DNA of 64,000 bases from Aegicerativicinus sediminis (GCF_015476115.1 NZ_CP064295.1:2536001-2600000), one strand, 5' to 3'. Shown: positions 1-10,179, counted from the stretch's first letter. The notes: generated by a model from the letters alone, not told the origin. Numbers and translations are program-made.

Positions 1-287
1 ACCACGTTATTAAGGGCATCATGCATAGCGATGGTAACCATGGCGTAAATTTTGGCAGAAAGTGGTTGAGGTAGTTTTTCGTCTACAGCAGCACCAAGTA
101 ATTCATTCCACTCTACGATGGTTTGACTGTCGTAAGATTTGATCATCCCGTTGTTGTATTTTCTAAGGGAATTTTCATCTGTAATTAGGAGTTCAGACGG
201 AGAAGTGTCTAAATCCTCTTGTTCACATGAATTAAAAAGTAGGATAGGAAGTATCAGGGCTCCAAAAATTTTAAAATAAGGTTTCAT
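1..287 (-). CDS. Vanadium haloperoxidase/PAP2-like lipoprotein, N-terminal fragment
   Basis: The first 95 residues of a minus-strand gene that runs off the left edge. The N-terminus is a lipoprotein signal peptide with a lipobox ending LFNSC, giving a lipidated Cys21. After it come WNELLG and a segment reading AKIYAMVTIAMHDALNNVV, which resembles the start of the alpha-helical core of vanadium-dependent haloperoxidase/PAP2-type phosphatase relatives in Bacteroidota. The vanadate or phosphate-binding residues lie outside the window, so activity cannot be judged. The ATG at 287 is the only sensible start, and a TACATTTG box lies about 25 bp upstream. The family call rests on the short helical motif. 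Confidence 0.55.
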   Translation of the reverse strand, partial: MKPYFKIFGALILPILLFNSCEQEDLDTSPSELLITDENSLRKYNNGMIKSYDSQTIVEWNELLGAAVDEKLPQPLSAKIYAMVTIAMHDALNNV

Positions 288-312
288 GACTCGTTATGTA
301 TTTAATTAAAAC

Positions 313-320
313 CAAATGTA
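313..320 (-). promoter_or_regulatory. -7 element TACATTTG for the haloperoxidase-like gene
   Basis: Matches the Bacteroidota -7 consensus TAnnTTTG on the minus strand, 25 bp before the ATG. No good TTTG -33 box is visible at 19-21 bp. The rest of the interval 288-489 shows only AT-rich sequence. Confidence 0.45.
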
Positions 321-489
321 GATTCCTTCTAGCTAAATAAAATTTAGGTATGACAATGGAACAAATAATAGGGATAAATAATGCATTTAGGTCGACGAAG
401 GATTTTGAAGCCTAGTATTGTTGTTTATAAAAACTTAAATTAATGTTAATTTAATTTTATATATTCGTAATAATCAGCAATAAATAAAT

Positions 490-3400
490 ATGAAGGATAA
501 TCCCTTAAATGGATTTTGCCCCCTTCAAGTATTGAATTTCTCCCTACCGTTTTTTTGTATTATAGTTTTATTTTTTGGTTGTTCTGGCTCTCTGCCTGAA
601 AACGTTTATCAAGAATATGAGGCCTTACCAGAAACAATAGACTATAATTACCATATTAAACCTATACTATCAGATCGTTGTTACGCCTGTCATGGGCCAG
701 ATGTAGCAACACGAAAGGCAGGTTTGAGATTAGATCTTGAAGAAGAGGCATTTAAAAAATTGCAATCAGGAAACTTCGCATTTGTACGAGGGCATGGCCT
801 AAAAAGTGAAGTTATCCAGCGACTTATTAGTGGTGATCCTGAAAAAGTGATGCCGCCACCCGATAGTGAATTGGAAATTTCCGACCGGGAAATAGCATTG
901 ATTGCCAAATGGCTAGATCAAGGTGCAGAATGGAAAGAACATTGGGCGTTTATTCCCTTGGAGACAATAACACCTCCTTCTATTACTGAAGACTGGAAAC
1001 AGTTTAATCCTATTGACAACTTTATTCAGGATAGGTTAAAATCCACTAACCTAAATCCCTCTCCCCAAGCCGAAAAGGAATACCTGATAAAAAGGGTTAC
1101 CATGGATTTAACAGGACTTCCTCCAACAATTGAAGAAATTGATAGGTTTTTAAATGATTCTTCCCCAAATGCATTTGAAAATGTTGTGGATCGACTGCTT
1201 CAAAGCGATGCTTGTGCGGAACGTTTGGCTCAAGAATGGCTAGATGTTGCAAGGTATTCTGACTCCCACGGGGTGTCTTTCGATGGTTATCGTACATCTT
1301 GGCCATATAGGGATTGGCTTATTAATGCATTTAAGCAGAACATGCCTTATGATGAATTTATTACCCAACAATTGGCTGGTGATCTAATCGAAGATCCAAA
1401 TGAGGAAACAATAAAGGCCACGGCATTTCTTCGTCTAAATCCATTGGAAGCTTCTGGAGGTTCTATTGATGAAGAGTTCCGTCTTGAATATGTCAATGAA
1501 AGGGCTTCAATGGTCGGAACTGCATTATTAGGTTTAACCGTTGAGTGTGCCAAGTGTCATGATCATAAGTTTGACCCTATCCAACAAAAAGAATTTTATC
1601 AATTATCAGCATTTTTTAACAATACTCAGGAATATGGATTGGCACCTGTTGATGCTGATAGACCACCAAGTTTAATATTGTTAGATGATAAGCAAAAAGG
1701 TGAAATAAATGAATACTTAAAAACTCTAGATAAAGAAGAGCAGAGGATATCAGACATTAAAAATACTGGTTCATTTGAATTTGATAAGGAGCTACCTATT
1801 AGTTCACCTACTGATTATGTGGCCTATTATCCATTTGATAAAATAGAGTTCTATAAAAAAGAAATAAAACGTCGTCCACCACCTGATGATGAAGACGATA
1901 AAAAGAAGAAAGAAAAAAAGAAGAAAGAAAAAAAGGAACCTAAGAAAAAAATCTTTCAGGAAATCCAAATTTTAGATGGCAATAAGAAGGAAGAGGCAAA
2001 CCTTAAGATAACATTAGAAGAAGGAAAATATGGCAAATCCTTATTTTTTAATGAGGAATATGATGTGGTGAGCCTTAGAAAAGTGGGAGAGTTCGACCAT
2101 ATGGATTCTTTTAGTGTGAGTGCTTGGATTTCTACAAACCAAGATTCTATTGGCTCTACGCAGACAATAATTGGAAACTCTGGTAATATTTTTCAATACC
2201 ATAGGGGCTGGGATATGGTTTTAGATTCCACAAATCACCTTCGAGTTCGGATGATTCATAGGCTACCGGATGAGTTTATTTCTGTGACATCCCAAGAGGA
2301 AATTTCTCCCAATGATTGGAACCATGTCGGTTTTACCTATGACGGAAGTAAGTCTTCTAAAGGAATTTCATTATTTCTAAATGGGAAAAAATTATCTACA
2401 GTTACAAATTATGATAAGTTAAAAAGGTCTATTCTTCCCATTAATGATGAAATGAAACGTGATACTATTCCCTTATTAGTTGGTAAAAGCTTTAGACTTT
2501 GGACGGGGGACCTAGGAATGTTCTCTGGCAAAATTGATGAAATTAAAATTTATAAACGGCAGTTGTCCCAATGGGAGATGGGACTTCTCGGAGAAGCTAA
2601 TTTAGATGCCAAGTCTGCCGACCTTTTGAAAGACCATTGGTTTATTTACAACCAACAGTTGGCTGCCGATCGTGAGAAATTGAGGGAAGTCAGGACAAAA
2701 TTAACTCGGGTTTTGGATAGCGCAAATGAGCTGATGGTAATGAAAGAGTTAGATAAGCCCCGAAAAACTTATGTGTTAGATAAGGGTATTTATAACCAAC
2801 CTTTAGAAGAGGTTAAACCAGGAGGAATTAGTAAAGTATTGCCTTATAATGAGGAACTACCTCAAAATAGATTGGGGCTTTCAAAATGGCTGTTGGATAA
2901 GAAAAATCCTGTTGTGCCTCGCGTAGCTATTAATAGGTATTGGCAAATGATTTTTGGTAAAGGTTTGGTGAAAACATCTGAAGATTTTGGAAGTCAAGGC
3001 GACCGTCCCACCCATCCAGAATTATTGGATTGGTTGGCAAAGGATTTTATGGAACATGATTGGGATATAAAATATGCTTTAAAACAAATGGTGATGTCTT
3101 ATACCTATCAGCAATCTTCCAAAACTTCAAATCTTGATAGGGAAATAGATCCAGAAAATAAATTATTGGCAAGAAGCCCTTCTTATCGTTGGTCCGCGGA
3201 AATGATTAGAGACAATGCGCTTAAGGCAAGCGGCTTATTAGTGGAAAAAATAGGTGGGCCCAGTGTTAAACCATACCAACCAGAAGGTCTTTGGAAAGAA
3301 GTGATCCAAGCCTCAGGTGTTCTTAAAAAATATAAACAAGATACGGGGGATAATTTATATCGAAGAAGTTTGTACACCTTTTCTCGAAGGTTTGCACCAA

Positions 3401-3816
3401 ATCCATTTATGATTAATTTCGATGCGACACCTCGAGAGATTTGTAATGTAAGAAGGAGTAATACCAATACCCCCTTACAGGCCCTTACTTTATTAAACGA
3501 TCCTCAATTTGTGGAAGCATCACGAGTTTTATCTGAGAAGGTTCAAAATTCTTATCCTGATGATACCCAAAAGCAGATTGAATTGGCCTTTAGGCGAGCA
3601 ACTTGTTTAACACCTACAGAGGATCAAATAGAAATACTCAATGAGCAGTATCAGCAATCAGTTAGCAAATTTGAGACAAATCCAAAATTGGCAGATTCCT
3701 TATTACAAGTAGGTGAGTTTCCCATCGATGAAAATCTACCCAAGACAAATACAGCGGCGTTAACGCTGGTTGTAAGTACCATATTTAATTATTCTGACAC
3801 TTATTTGAAACGATAA
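490..3816 (+). CDS. PSCyt1-DUF1549-LamG-DUF1553 lipoprotein (planctomycete-type cytochrome domain)
   Basis: A large (1108 aa) exported protein of the DUF1549/DUF1553 group. The N-terminus is lipoprotein-like, with FFGC at residues 28-31. A PSCyt1 domain carries a haem c-type motif C64-Y-A-C67-H68. DUF1549 follows, with a second CxxCH near residues 354-358. A very basic, low-complexity insert rich in K, E, D and P (about residues 461-488) precedes a LamG-like concanavalin fold (about 510-700), and DUF1553 closes the protein (about 820-1070). It probably sits in the periplasm or on the outer membrane. The substrate of the family is not established, but it is often encoded with sulfatases and polysaccharide-utilisation genes. 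It is first in a three-gene operon, with a 1-bp gap to the DUF1501 gene. Confidence 0.85.
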   Translation: MKDNPLNGFCPLQVLNFSLPFFCIIVLFFGCSGSLPENVYQEYEALPETIDYNYHIKPILSDRCYACHGPDVATRKAGLRLDLEEEAFKKLQSGNFAFVRGHGLKSEVIQRLISGDPEKVMPPPDSELEISDREIALIAKWLDQGAEWKEHWAFIPLETITPPSITEDWKQFNPIDNFIQDRLKSTNLNPSPQAEKEYLIKRVTMDLTGLPPTIEEIDRFLNDSSPNAFENVVDRLLQSDACAERLAQEWLDVARYSDSHGVSFDGYRTSWPYRDWLINAFKQNMPYDEFITQQLAGDLIEDPNEETIKATAFLRLNPLEASGGSIDEEFRLEYVNERASMVGTALLGLTVECAKCHDHKFDPIQQKEFYQLSAFFNNTQEYGLAPVDADRPPSLILLDDKQKGEINEYLKTLDKEEQRISDIKNTGSFEFDKELPISSPTDYVAYYPFDKIEFYKKEIKRRPPPDDEDDKKKKEKKKKEKKEPKKKIFQEIQILDGNKKEEANLKITLEEGKYGKSLFFNEEYDVVSLRKVGEFDHMDSFSVSAWISTNQDSIGSTQTIIGNSGNIFQYHRGWDMVLDSTNHLRVRMIHRLPDEFISVTSQEEISPNDWNHVGFTYDGSKSSKGISLFLNGKKLSTVTNYDKLKRSILPINDEMKRDTIPLLVGKSFRLWTGDLGMFSGKIDEIKIYKRQLSQWEMGLLGEANLDAKSADLLKDHWFIYNQQLAADREKLREVRTKLTRVLDSANELMVMKELDKPRKTYVLDKGIYNQPLEEVKPGGISKVLPYNEELPQNRLGLSKWLLDKKNPVVPRVAINRYWQMIFGKGLVKTSEDFGSQGDRPTHPELLDWLAKDFMEHDWDIKYALKQMVMSYTYQQSSKTSNLDREIDPENKLLARSPSYRWSAEMIRDNALKASGLLVEKIGGPSVKPYQPEGLWKEVIQASGVLKKYKQDTGDNLYRRSLYTFSRRFAPNPFMINFDATPREICNVRRSNTNTPLQALTLLNDPQFVEASRVLSEKVQNSYPDDTQKQIELAFRRATCLTPTEDQIEILNEQYQQSVSKFETNPKLADSLLQVGEFPIDENLPKTNTAALTLVVSTIFNYSDTYLKR

Positions 3817-3817
3817 A

Positions 3818-5245
3818 ATGGAACACGATCACCACCACCATAAACCGATTACCCGTAAGGAATTCTTGAGCAAAGCCTCCTTAGGTTTAGGAGCTATGTC
3901 TATGGCTTCATTGATAAACCCTATCAATCTATTTGGCCATAATAGTTTTCTCAATTCAGGAAACCACCTTGTTCCAAAAGCAAAGAGGATTATTTATTTA
4001 AATATGGTTGGTGCACCTTCCCAATTAGATTTGTTTGATTACAAACCTATTCTAACCAAAATGCACGGGCAAGAATTGCCAAATAGTGTAATGGGAGATA
4101 GGGTAACGGCTACGGCTGCTGCCCAAGCAACCAAGCCAGTTGTTATGCCTATATATGCCTTCAAACAAAGAGGCCAGAGTGGGATGTGGATGAGTGATTT
4201 ATTACCTTATATGTCGCAGGTTACGGATGAATTATGTATGATTAATTCAATGTTTACAGAGTCAGTGCAACACGAACCTGCACAAATGTTTACGCATACA
4301 GGGTCAGAAATACCGGGGAGGCCTACCTTAGGAGCTTGGGTGAGTTATGGTCTAGGTTCTGAAAATGAAAATTTACCTAGCTACATTGCTTTGATGACTA
4401 AAGGAAATGAAGGAGGCTCCTCCAGATTGCTTTCAAGTGGATTTTTGCCCGCAGAACATCAAGGTGTTCAATTTAGAAGTGGAAAAAATCCTGTGCTTTA
4501 TTTGTCTAATCCTCCAGGTGTAACTGAAGACATTAGAAAAATTCAATTAAAGTCCTTGGGTGAAATGCAGGAGAAGGATTTTGATAACTGGGAGGATCCC
4601 GTTATAAAAGCAAAAATGGCTCAATATGAAATGGCCTTCAGAATGCAAACATCTGTACCAGAGGTAATGGATACTGAAGGTGAACCAGAACATATATATA
4701 AGCTATATGGAGAGGATAGCAAAAAGCCAGGAACCTTTGCTAATAATTGTCTATTAGCAAGGCGATTGGCTGAAAGAGGGGTTAGGTTCATTCAATTATA
4801 TCATGGAAACTGGGATCATCATAGCTTTTTGCCTAAAGCAATTCCAACGAGATGTAAAGAGGTGGATCAGGCATCTGCAGCGCTTATAATGGACCTCAAA
4901 CAAAGAGGGTTACTTGAGGATACCTTAGTAATTTGGGGCGGTGAATTTGGCAGGACGAGTTTTTCTCAAGGGCAATTAACAAAAGACAATTTCGGAAGAG
5001 ACCATCACCCAGATGCTTTTACAATATTAATGGCTGGAGCGGGGGTTAAAAAAGGTTTAACCTATGGGTTAACAGATGAATTTGGCTACCATGTCGTTGA
5101 AAATAAAGTTCATGTTCATGATTTAAACGCTACAATTTTGCATCTTATGGGATTAGATCATGAAAAGTTAACTTATAAGTACCAAGGTCGACGTTTTAGA
5201 CTTACTGACGTTCATGGTATTGTAGCTAAAGATATACTGGCTTAA
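3818..5245 (+). CDS. DUF1501 family exported protein
   Basis: A 475-residue DUF1501 protein, a group with an alkaline-phosphatase/sulfatase-like fold that nearly always accompanies DUF1553 proteins. The N-terminus (TRKEFLSKASLGLGAMSMASL) is a Tat-like signal in which the twin arginine is reduced to R-K. Near the start is a His-rich HDHHHHK stretch. Family features include LNMVGAPSQLDLFDYKP, VQHEPAQMFTHTGS and the C-terminal WGGEFGRTSFSQG and FGRDHHPDAF motifs with likely metal ligands. The start follows the upstream stop by 1 bp, and the stop overlaps the next ATG (TAATG). The biochemical role is unknown; the operon suggests that it works with the two cytochrome-domain proteins. Confidence 0.88.
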   Translation: MEHDHHHHKPITRKEFLSKASLGLGAMSMASLINPINLFGHNSFLNSGNHLVPKAKRIIYLNMVGAPSQLDLFDYKPILTKMHGQELPNSVMGDRVTATAAAQATKPVVMPIYAFKQRGQSGMWMSDLLPYMSQVTDELCMINSMFTESVQHEPAQMFTHTGSEIPGRPTLGAWVSYGLGSENENLPSYIALMTKGNEGGSSRLLSSGFLPAEHQGVQFRSGKNPVLYLSNPPGVTEDIRKIQLKSLGEMQEKDFDNWEDPVIKAKMAQYEMAFRMQTSVPEVMDTEGEPEHIYKLYGEDSKKPGTFANNCLLARRLAERGVRFIQLYHGNWDHHSFLPKAIPTRCKEVDQASAALIMDLKQRGLLEDTLVIWGGEFGRTSFSQGQLTKDNFGRDHHPDAFTILMAGAGVKKGLTYGLTDEFGYHVVENKVHVHDLNATILHLMGLDHEKLTYKYQGRRFRLTDVHGIVAKDILA

Positions 5246-6660
5246 TGGACATTGAAACTTTTGTAGGGCGATTTCATCCCATTTTCGTCCATTTGCCAAT
5301 CGGAATTTTTATAATTGGCTTTCTCATCGATGTTTTAATTAGGTTTAAGCCTCAATACTTTCCTAATTCATTAAAGGTTTTAAAATTTATATATGCCACG
5401 GCATTTATTTCTGCGCTTATTGCGGTCATAACAGGTCTCCTTCTGTCGTGGTCTAATAACTATGAAGTAGATCGGTTAAATCTTCATAGGAATTTAGGAT
5501 TATTTTCATTGGCGGCGTTGGCCGTTCTCTTGTTTTTTACTTTAAGTAAATCCTTTAAGAAGGAGAAAGCTAGGTTTGTATTTTCCATTATTTGTGTGCT
5601 TTTAATAGCTCTAACAGGTCATTTTGGAGGTAATCTAACGCATGGTCCTGATTATCTATTAGAGAAAGGACCTAAATTTCTTCAGGGTTATACTGAGAAA
5701 CCTTTGTATGAAAATGAACAGTTTAAAACTGTTAATCCGGACTCACTTAACATATACTTGTCTATAGTTAAACCATTAATTGGTAGAAAATGTCTCGGTT
5801 GTCATGATTCAGAAAATGCCCTGGGTAATTTGAGTCTTGTTAACTTGAGTGATTTCAAAAATAATTTGAAACACGAAAATTTGATTGTGTCTGGTAATGC
5901 TCTCGAAAGTGAATTTTTTAAAAGAATAAGCTTGCCTATAGATGACCAATATGCTATGCCTCCAAATAATAAAAAATTAAACTATACAGATATTCAGGTA
6001 ATTAAGTATTGGATAGACAATGGGGCTGATAGCCTCAGTTATTTTTCTTCGGATTTAATGACCTCTGAATTAATAGGTTTGGTGAAAAGGGATTATGGAT
6101 TGGATTATACACCAAAGCCTTTTTATGAAAAAATAGCAGTGGAAAAGGTTGGTGATAGTATGATAAAAACATTAAAAAGCAATAAAATAGAAGCTAATTA
6201 CTTGTCCGAATCTAACAATTTATTGGATGTTAAAATCAATGTTGATTCAATATCAGAGGTTCAAATTGAAGGACTTAATAAAATTGCTGATAAAGTTACT
6301 TTTCTGAACATTGAAGGTTGTAAACTTAATAATATTCTGTTGCAGAAATTATCGACTTTTCCAAATTTAACCAAGTTGAATATCTCCGATAATCAAATAT
6401 TAAACGAGGATGCATCTTGGCTGTTAAAACAGGATAAATTGGAAGTTTTGAATTTGAATGGGACATTAATCTCAACGGATGTACTGAACTCTATTTTAAG
6501 TATGCCAAAAATAAGGCGTATTTATGTTTGGAATACAAATGTGCCAGCAGAGGAGTTAGATGATTTACGTAATAAAAATTCAGGCATTGAGATAATTTCT
6601 GAATTTACCTTTGAAGAATTTGAACAGCCGATACCAGTATTTTCAGCTGAAGAGCGGTAA
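5245..6660 (+). CDS. DUF2231 membrane protein with PSCyt1 cytochrome domain and leucine-rich repeats
   Basis: 471 residues. The N-terminal ~140 residues hold about four transmembrane helices of the DUF2231 type, with FHPIFVHLPIG at the start and a HGPDYLLE motif at the end. A PSCyt1 domain follows with one haem-binding motif C183-L-G-C186-H187. The C-terminal part (about 330-440) is a short leucine-rich repeat array. This would anchor a c-type cytochrome in the inner membrane. It is translationally coupled to the DUF1501 gene through TAATG and ends the operon 14 bp from a convergent gene. I infer that it is the electron-transfer partner of the DUF1553 protein; no substrate can be named. Confidence 0.82.
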   Translation: MDIETFVGRFHPIFVHLPIGIFIIGFLIDVLIRFKPQYFPNSLKVLKFIYATAFISALIAVITGLLLSWSNNYEVDRLNLHRNLGLFSLAALAVLLFFTLSKSFKKEKARFVFSIICVLLIALTGHFGGNLTHGPDYLLEKGPKFLQGYTEKPLYENEQFKTVNPDSLNIYLSIVKPLIGRKCLGCHDSENALGNLSLVNLSDFKNNLKHENLIVSGNALESEFFKRISLPIDDQYAMPPNNKKLNYTDIQVIKYWIDNGADSLSYFSSDLMTSELIGLVKRDYGLDYTPKPFYEKIAVEKVGDSMIKTLKSNKIEANYLSESNNLLDVKINVDSISEVQIEGLNKIADKVTFLNIEGCKLNNILLQKLSTFPNLTKLNISDNQILNEDASWLLKQDKLEVLNLNGTLISTDVLNSILSMPKIRRIYVWNTNVPAEELDDLRNKNSGIEIISEFTFEEFEQPIPVFSAEER

Positions 6661-6674
6661 TAATGATATTTCTA

Positions 6675-8258
6675 TTATTGTGAAACATCCTTGCAAGTTT
6701 TATTACCATTAGCATCGGTTGCACAAATTGTCAATGCCTTATCGTTGACTTCAGGTACTTTTACCCACCATAAATTTTCACCATACCATCTCAAAGGTGT
6801 ACCAAAAGTTTCATTTCCCATAATAATCTCGATGGATTTCCAATCTTGGGGCATGTTAGGGCTTTTATTATCATGAATCCTAGCTCGTATTTCTATAGTA
6901 TTATCGATGCTATCCAATTCTTTTGAAATGTGACTAATTATAGGTGGTGCGGAATCTTTTAGAATTGTATTTCCTATAAATATCCGTTCTTCTATTCCTT
7001 CACTGCCTTCGCCTTGACCCATAACAATATCTAATTTACCATCATTATTTATATCAGAAACTGCAATTGAAAGTGTTAGGGGAGTAGGGCTTCCTTTTAA
7101 AACAGGTTGAAAAAGTTTAAACCTACCATTGCCATCATTTTCCAATAATCGGTCTTCTCCCGTTAAAGAGCTAACCAAAAAGTCAGCATCCCCATCAGAA
7201 TCATAATCTAAGAAAACGACATTATTATCATCCTTTCCTATATTTTCAGTATCTGGCCATAATACAGTTGTAGTATCAACAAAGTAGTTGCCTTCTTTAT
7301 TGATAAACAAATGTTCTCTCCTAGAACTAGATTTACCATCTACAATGTCACCGTCATTTATTGTTACTAGATCCAAATAGCCATCCGAATTTACATCCAT
7401 GGGCTCGAAATCGTAATTATTAGTATATGCAGGAAGTCCACGGATATTCTTAAAATTTCCATCCCCATCATTTTGAAAAAGCCGACTATTTCCACATCGT
7501 TTACAAGAAATTGCGATATCCAAATCAAAATCATTATCAAAATCGATAAATTCTAAGTCCCATGAAAACTGAATTAAAATATCAGGCATTTGTGTATCGG
7601 TTACATCAGTAAAATTTCCAAATCCATCATTTAACCATAGCATTGTTCTTCCACCCGCATTACTCATGTTATTTCCAGGTCCCCAATCTGTTAAAACTAA
7701 ATCCAAGTCTCCATCAAAATCAACGTCACCTATTTCAATGTCGCCGACACTTGCATTTTTTTTAGGGAAATTAGTTGATGTAACATTTTTAAAAGTTCCA
7801 TTTCCTGATCCTAAATACAATTGGCTTTGTGTTTGGTATGTTGTGCCAATTATTAAATCAACGATGTCATCGTTATTTATATCTCTTGCCTTAATGACTC
7901 TTGAAATGAATTTTGCCTCACCAAATATATCTTTAGTAACTTCTGAAAATTGAGTATCTGGACCTTGATTTATAAAAATTCGACTATATTCTGCCTCACC
8001 TGGTTCAGAATAATTACCGCCATTAGCAAATAATAAGTCTACTCTACCATCATCATTTAGATCGGCAATTTCAACACGATTTGTCCATTCCTTGGTCGCT
8101 GGCAAATAAGTCTCTGTATTGTCTACCCAAAGTTCTTCAAAATTAACATCAGAATTGAGTTTCTTGGAGGTTGTTTCCTCTTGTTTACATGAGAAAACTA
8201 GCAACAATAATAGAATTAGGATGCAATAGGTTCTAAAACGAATGGTTAATAAAACCAT
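6675..8258 (-). CDS. FG-GAP/VCBS repeat lipoprotein
   Basis: A 527-residue lipoprotein (LLLLLVFSCKQEE, lipidated Cys24). It is built from repeated FG-GAP/VCBS units with calcium-binding D-x-D/N-x-D-G loops such as DLNDDGRVD, DINNDDIVD, DVDFDGDLD, DFDNDFDLD, DYDSDGDAD and DINNDGKLD. This predicts a seven-bladed propeller of the integrin alpha or CRTAC type. The C-terminal ~90 residues form a separate beta domain. It is convergent with the cytochrome operon; FG-GAP proteins commonly neighbour DUF1553/DUF1501 genes. It is probably a surface or periplasmic binding protein. Confidence 0.82.
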   Translation of the reverse strand: MVLLTIRFRTYCILILLLLLVFSCKQEETTSKKLNSDVNFEELWVDNTETYLPATKEWTNRVEIADLNDDGRVDLLFANGGNYSEPGEAEYSRIFINQGPDTQFSEVTKDIFGEAKFISRVIKARDINNDDIVDLIIGTTYQTQSQLYLGSGNGTFKNVTSTNFPKKNASVGDIEIGDVDFDGDLDLVLTDWGPGNNMSNAGGRTMLWLNDGFGNFTDVTDTQMPDILIQFSWDLEFIDFDNDFDLDIAISCKRCGNSRLFQNDGDGNFKNIRGLPAYTNNYDFEPMDVNSDGYLDLVTINDGDIVDGKSSSRREHLFINKEGNYFVDTTTVLWPDTENIGKDDNNVVFLDYDSDGDADFLVSSLTGEDRLLENDGNGRFKLFQPVLKGSPTPLTLSIAVSDINNDGKLDIVMGQGEGSEGIEERIFIGNTILKDSAPPIISHISKELDSIDNTIEIRARIHDNKSPNMPQDWKSIEIIMGNETFGTPLRWYGENLWWVKVPEVNDKALTICATDANGNKTCKDVSQ

Positions 8259-8315
8259 ATAAGAATTGAATTAATTTTTATGAACCTCTTTTTAGTTCTG
8301 TTTTTTTTGGAAATA

Positions 8316-10169
8316 TTACTTTAAGATTAAAAATTCCACTCTACGATTAATAGAATGTTCCAATTCTGAGCAGTTACTTCCGCAATTAACCAAAGGCTGT
8401 GATTCTCCAAAACCTCTAGATTGTAAACGATCTTTGCTTATACCGTTGGCGATTAAATATTCCATAGCTGATTTGGCCCTGTTCTCAGATAAAAACATGT
8501 TGTAATTGTCTGGGCCACGAGAATCGGTATGGGCCCCAAGTTGAACTTCCATCCTTGGATATTTGTTCATCAAATCAATTAATATGTTAAGGGTTTTACC
8601 GGCCTGAGGAAGGATATCCCATTTATTGAAATCGAAATAAAGATTTTCTAATGCTATATAGTTGAAACCATCCCGTTCCACAACAATTTCTTCTGCGTCA
8701 TCATAGGATAGCAATTCAATTTCTAACTCTTTCTCTACTACGCCATTAACATCGGTTGTAAATTCTTCTGTTGTAGGGATGTATAGATCTTTTAAAGCCT
8801 CAATTTTATAAGAGGAATTAGGTTTGGTTTTAAATTCGAAATTTCCATTTTCATCCACCTGCATTTCGGTAATTTTTTCGTCTTTATCATTAAATAAAAT
8901 AACTGTTGCGCCTTGGACAATTTCCTTGGTTGTTTTATCAATTACCTGTCCCTTAACCAAATTATTATATTTCGGTTTTCTTATAAAACTATAGAGGTTA
9001 TCCGTTCCAGATCTATTTGATGAAAAATAACCATGGTTTATTTTGTCTATTACATATCCAAAATCATCAAGGCCAGAATTGATTGGTTCACCAACATTTG
9101 AAGTCTCAATTTGGCTATCGCTGAGGATTGTCATGAAAACATCTAAGCCGCCAAGTCCCTGATGACCATCTGAAGCAAAATATAATGTATCACCTGTTAT
9201 AAAAGGAAACTGGTCTCTTTGTTTCGAATTAATTCTTGGGCCCATATTTACGGGCGCTCCGAAGGTGCCATTGGTGATATCGACATAATAAATATCAAAA
9301 TTACCTAAACCACCAGGCATGTCGCTAGAGAAATAAAGTTTTGTGCCATCACTACTTAAGGCAGGATGCTGAGTAGAATATAGATTGCTGCTAAAAGGCA
9401 ATTCCTTAACGTTTGTCCAAGTTGAATCCTTTAATTCTGCCTTAAATATTTTAACGTTGGCAATCTTCTCCTCTCCAATTTTAACACGTTTATTATTTGT
9501 TCTGGAGAAATACATCGTTTTTCCATCCTTGGTGAAGGTGGCATTACTTTCGTGGGTACGAGTATTAATTTTATCTGAAAATGGATGGATATTCTTCAGT
9601 TCACCTTCCTTGTCCACAGTTGCTTCAAATAAATCTAGATAAGGTTGATTGTTCCACTCATAATTAGGGCTACTAGAATTTCTGGTTGATGCAAAGACAA
9701 CCTTATCTCCGTAATATGAGATCCCAAAGTCACTAGATTGACTTTTTTTCAATTGCTTAATTTCATGTATGTATTCAGATTTTTCTTCAGTTTCAACTCT
9801 AAATCTGGCAGTATTTACCTGTGAGCCTCGATAGGTTGACATGAATTTATCAGCTTGTTCATAATCATTCAAGCCCATCAAGGTTTGGGCATATCTGAAG
9901 TAAATTTCTTCAGGAATACTATCCTTATATTTTTCGAATAATTTCTTATATGCTTTAGCAGCAGCACCCATTTTAGAGTTGAAGTAATAAGAATCTCCTA
10001 GGTTTTGAAGGACTTGTCTTCCAGTTCCTAGTTTTTCATACATGCTGGCCGCCTCTACATAAGCTTTTTTCGCAAAAAGTTTATTTGCTCTTTCAAGAAG
10101 CTGTACGTTCTGTGCAAAACCTATTGTGGTGATGCCAAAAACAAAGAATAAAATTAAATACTTTTTCAT
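8316..10169 (-). CDS. OmpA-family protein with TPR, PD40 and carboxypeptidase-regulatory-like domains
   Basis: 617 residues from the ATG at 10169. A longer reading frame extends upstream into the PorP gene, but this Met precedes the signal peptide KKYLILFFVFGITTIGFAQ. Next come TPR-like helices (about 25-130), PD40/WD40-like beta-propeller repeats with YFSS/YFAS motifs (about 170-410), a carboxypeptidase regulatory-like beta domain (about 425-510) and a C-terminal OmpA peptidoglycan-binding domain (LYFDFNKWDI, GAHTDSRG, NRRVEF). This architecture is typical of the partner of PorP/SprF proteins in type IX secretion and gliding modules. It would anchor the outer-membrane complex to peptidoglycan. 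It is last in the minus-strand operon, 10 bp after PorP. Confidence 0.9.
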   Translation of the reverse strand: MKKYLILFFVFGITTIGFAQNVQLLERANKLFAKKAYVEAASMYEKLGTGRQVLQNLGDSYYFNSKMGAAAKAYKKLFEKYKDSIPEEIYFRYAQTLMGLNDYEQADKFMSTYRGSQVNTARFRVETEEKSEYIHEIKQLKKSQSSDFGISYYGDKVVFASTRNSSSPNYEWNNQPYLDLFEATVDKEGELKNIHPFSDKINTRTHESNATFTKDGKTMYFSRTNNKRVKIGEEKIANVKIFKAELKDSTWTNVKELPFSSNLYSTQHPALSSDGTKLYFSSDMPGGLGNFDIYYVDITNGTFGAPVNMGPRINSKQRDQFPFITGDTLYFASDGHQGLGGLDVFMTILSDSQIETSNVGEPINSGLDDFGYVIDKINHGYFSSNRSGTDNLYSFIRKPKYNNLVKGQVIDKTTKEIVQGATVILFNDKDEKITEMQVDENGNFEFKTKPNSSYKIEALKDLYIPTTEEFTTDVNGVVEKELEIELLSYDDAEEIVVERDGFNYIALENLYFDFNKWDILPQAGKTLNILIDLMNKYPRMEVQLGAHTDSRGPDNYNMFLSENRAKSAMEYLIANGISKDRLQSRGFGESQPLVNCGSNCSELEHSINRRVEFLILK

Positions 10170-10179
10170 TCTATTAGCT

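Noticed and set aside
1870-1953. A-rich run as a frameshift or sequencing error
   Set aside because: The frame stays open through the Lys/Glu-rich segment and both flanking domains are in the same frame.
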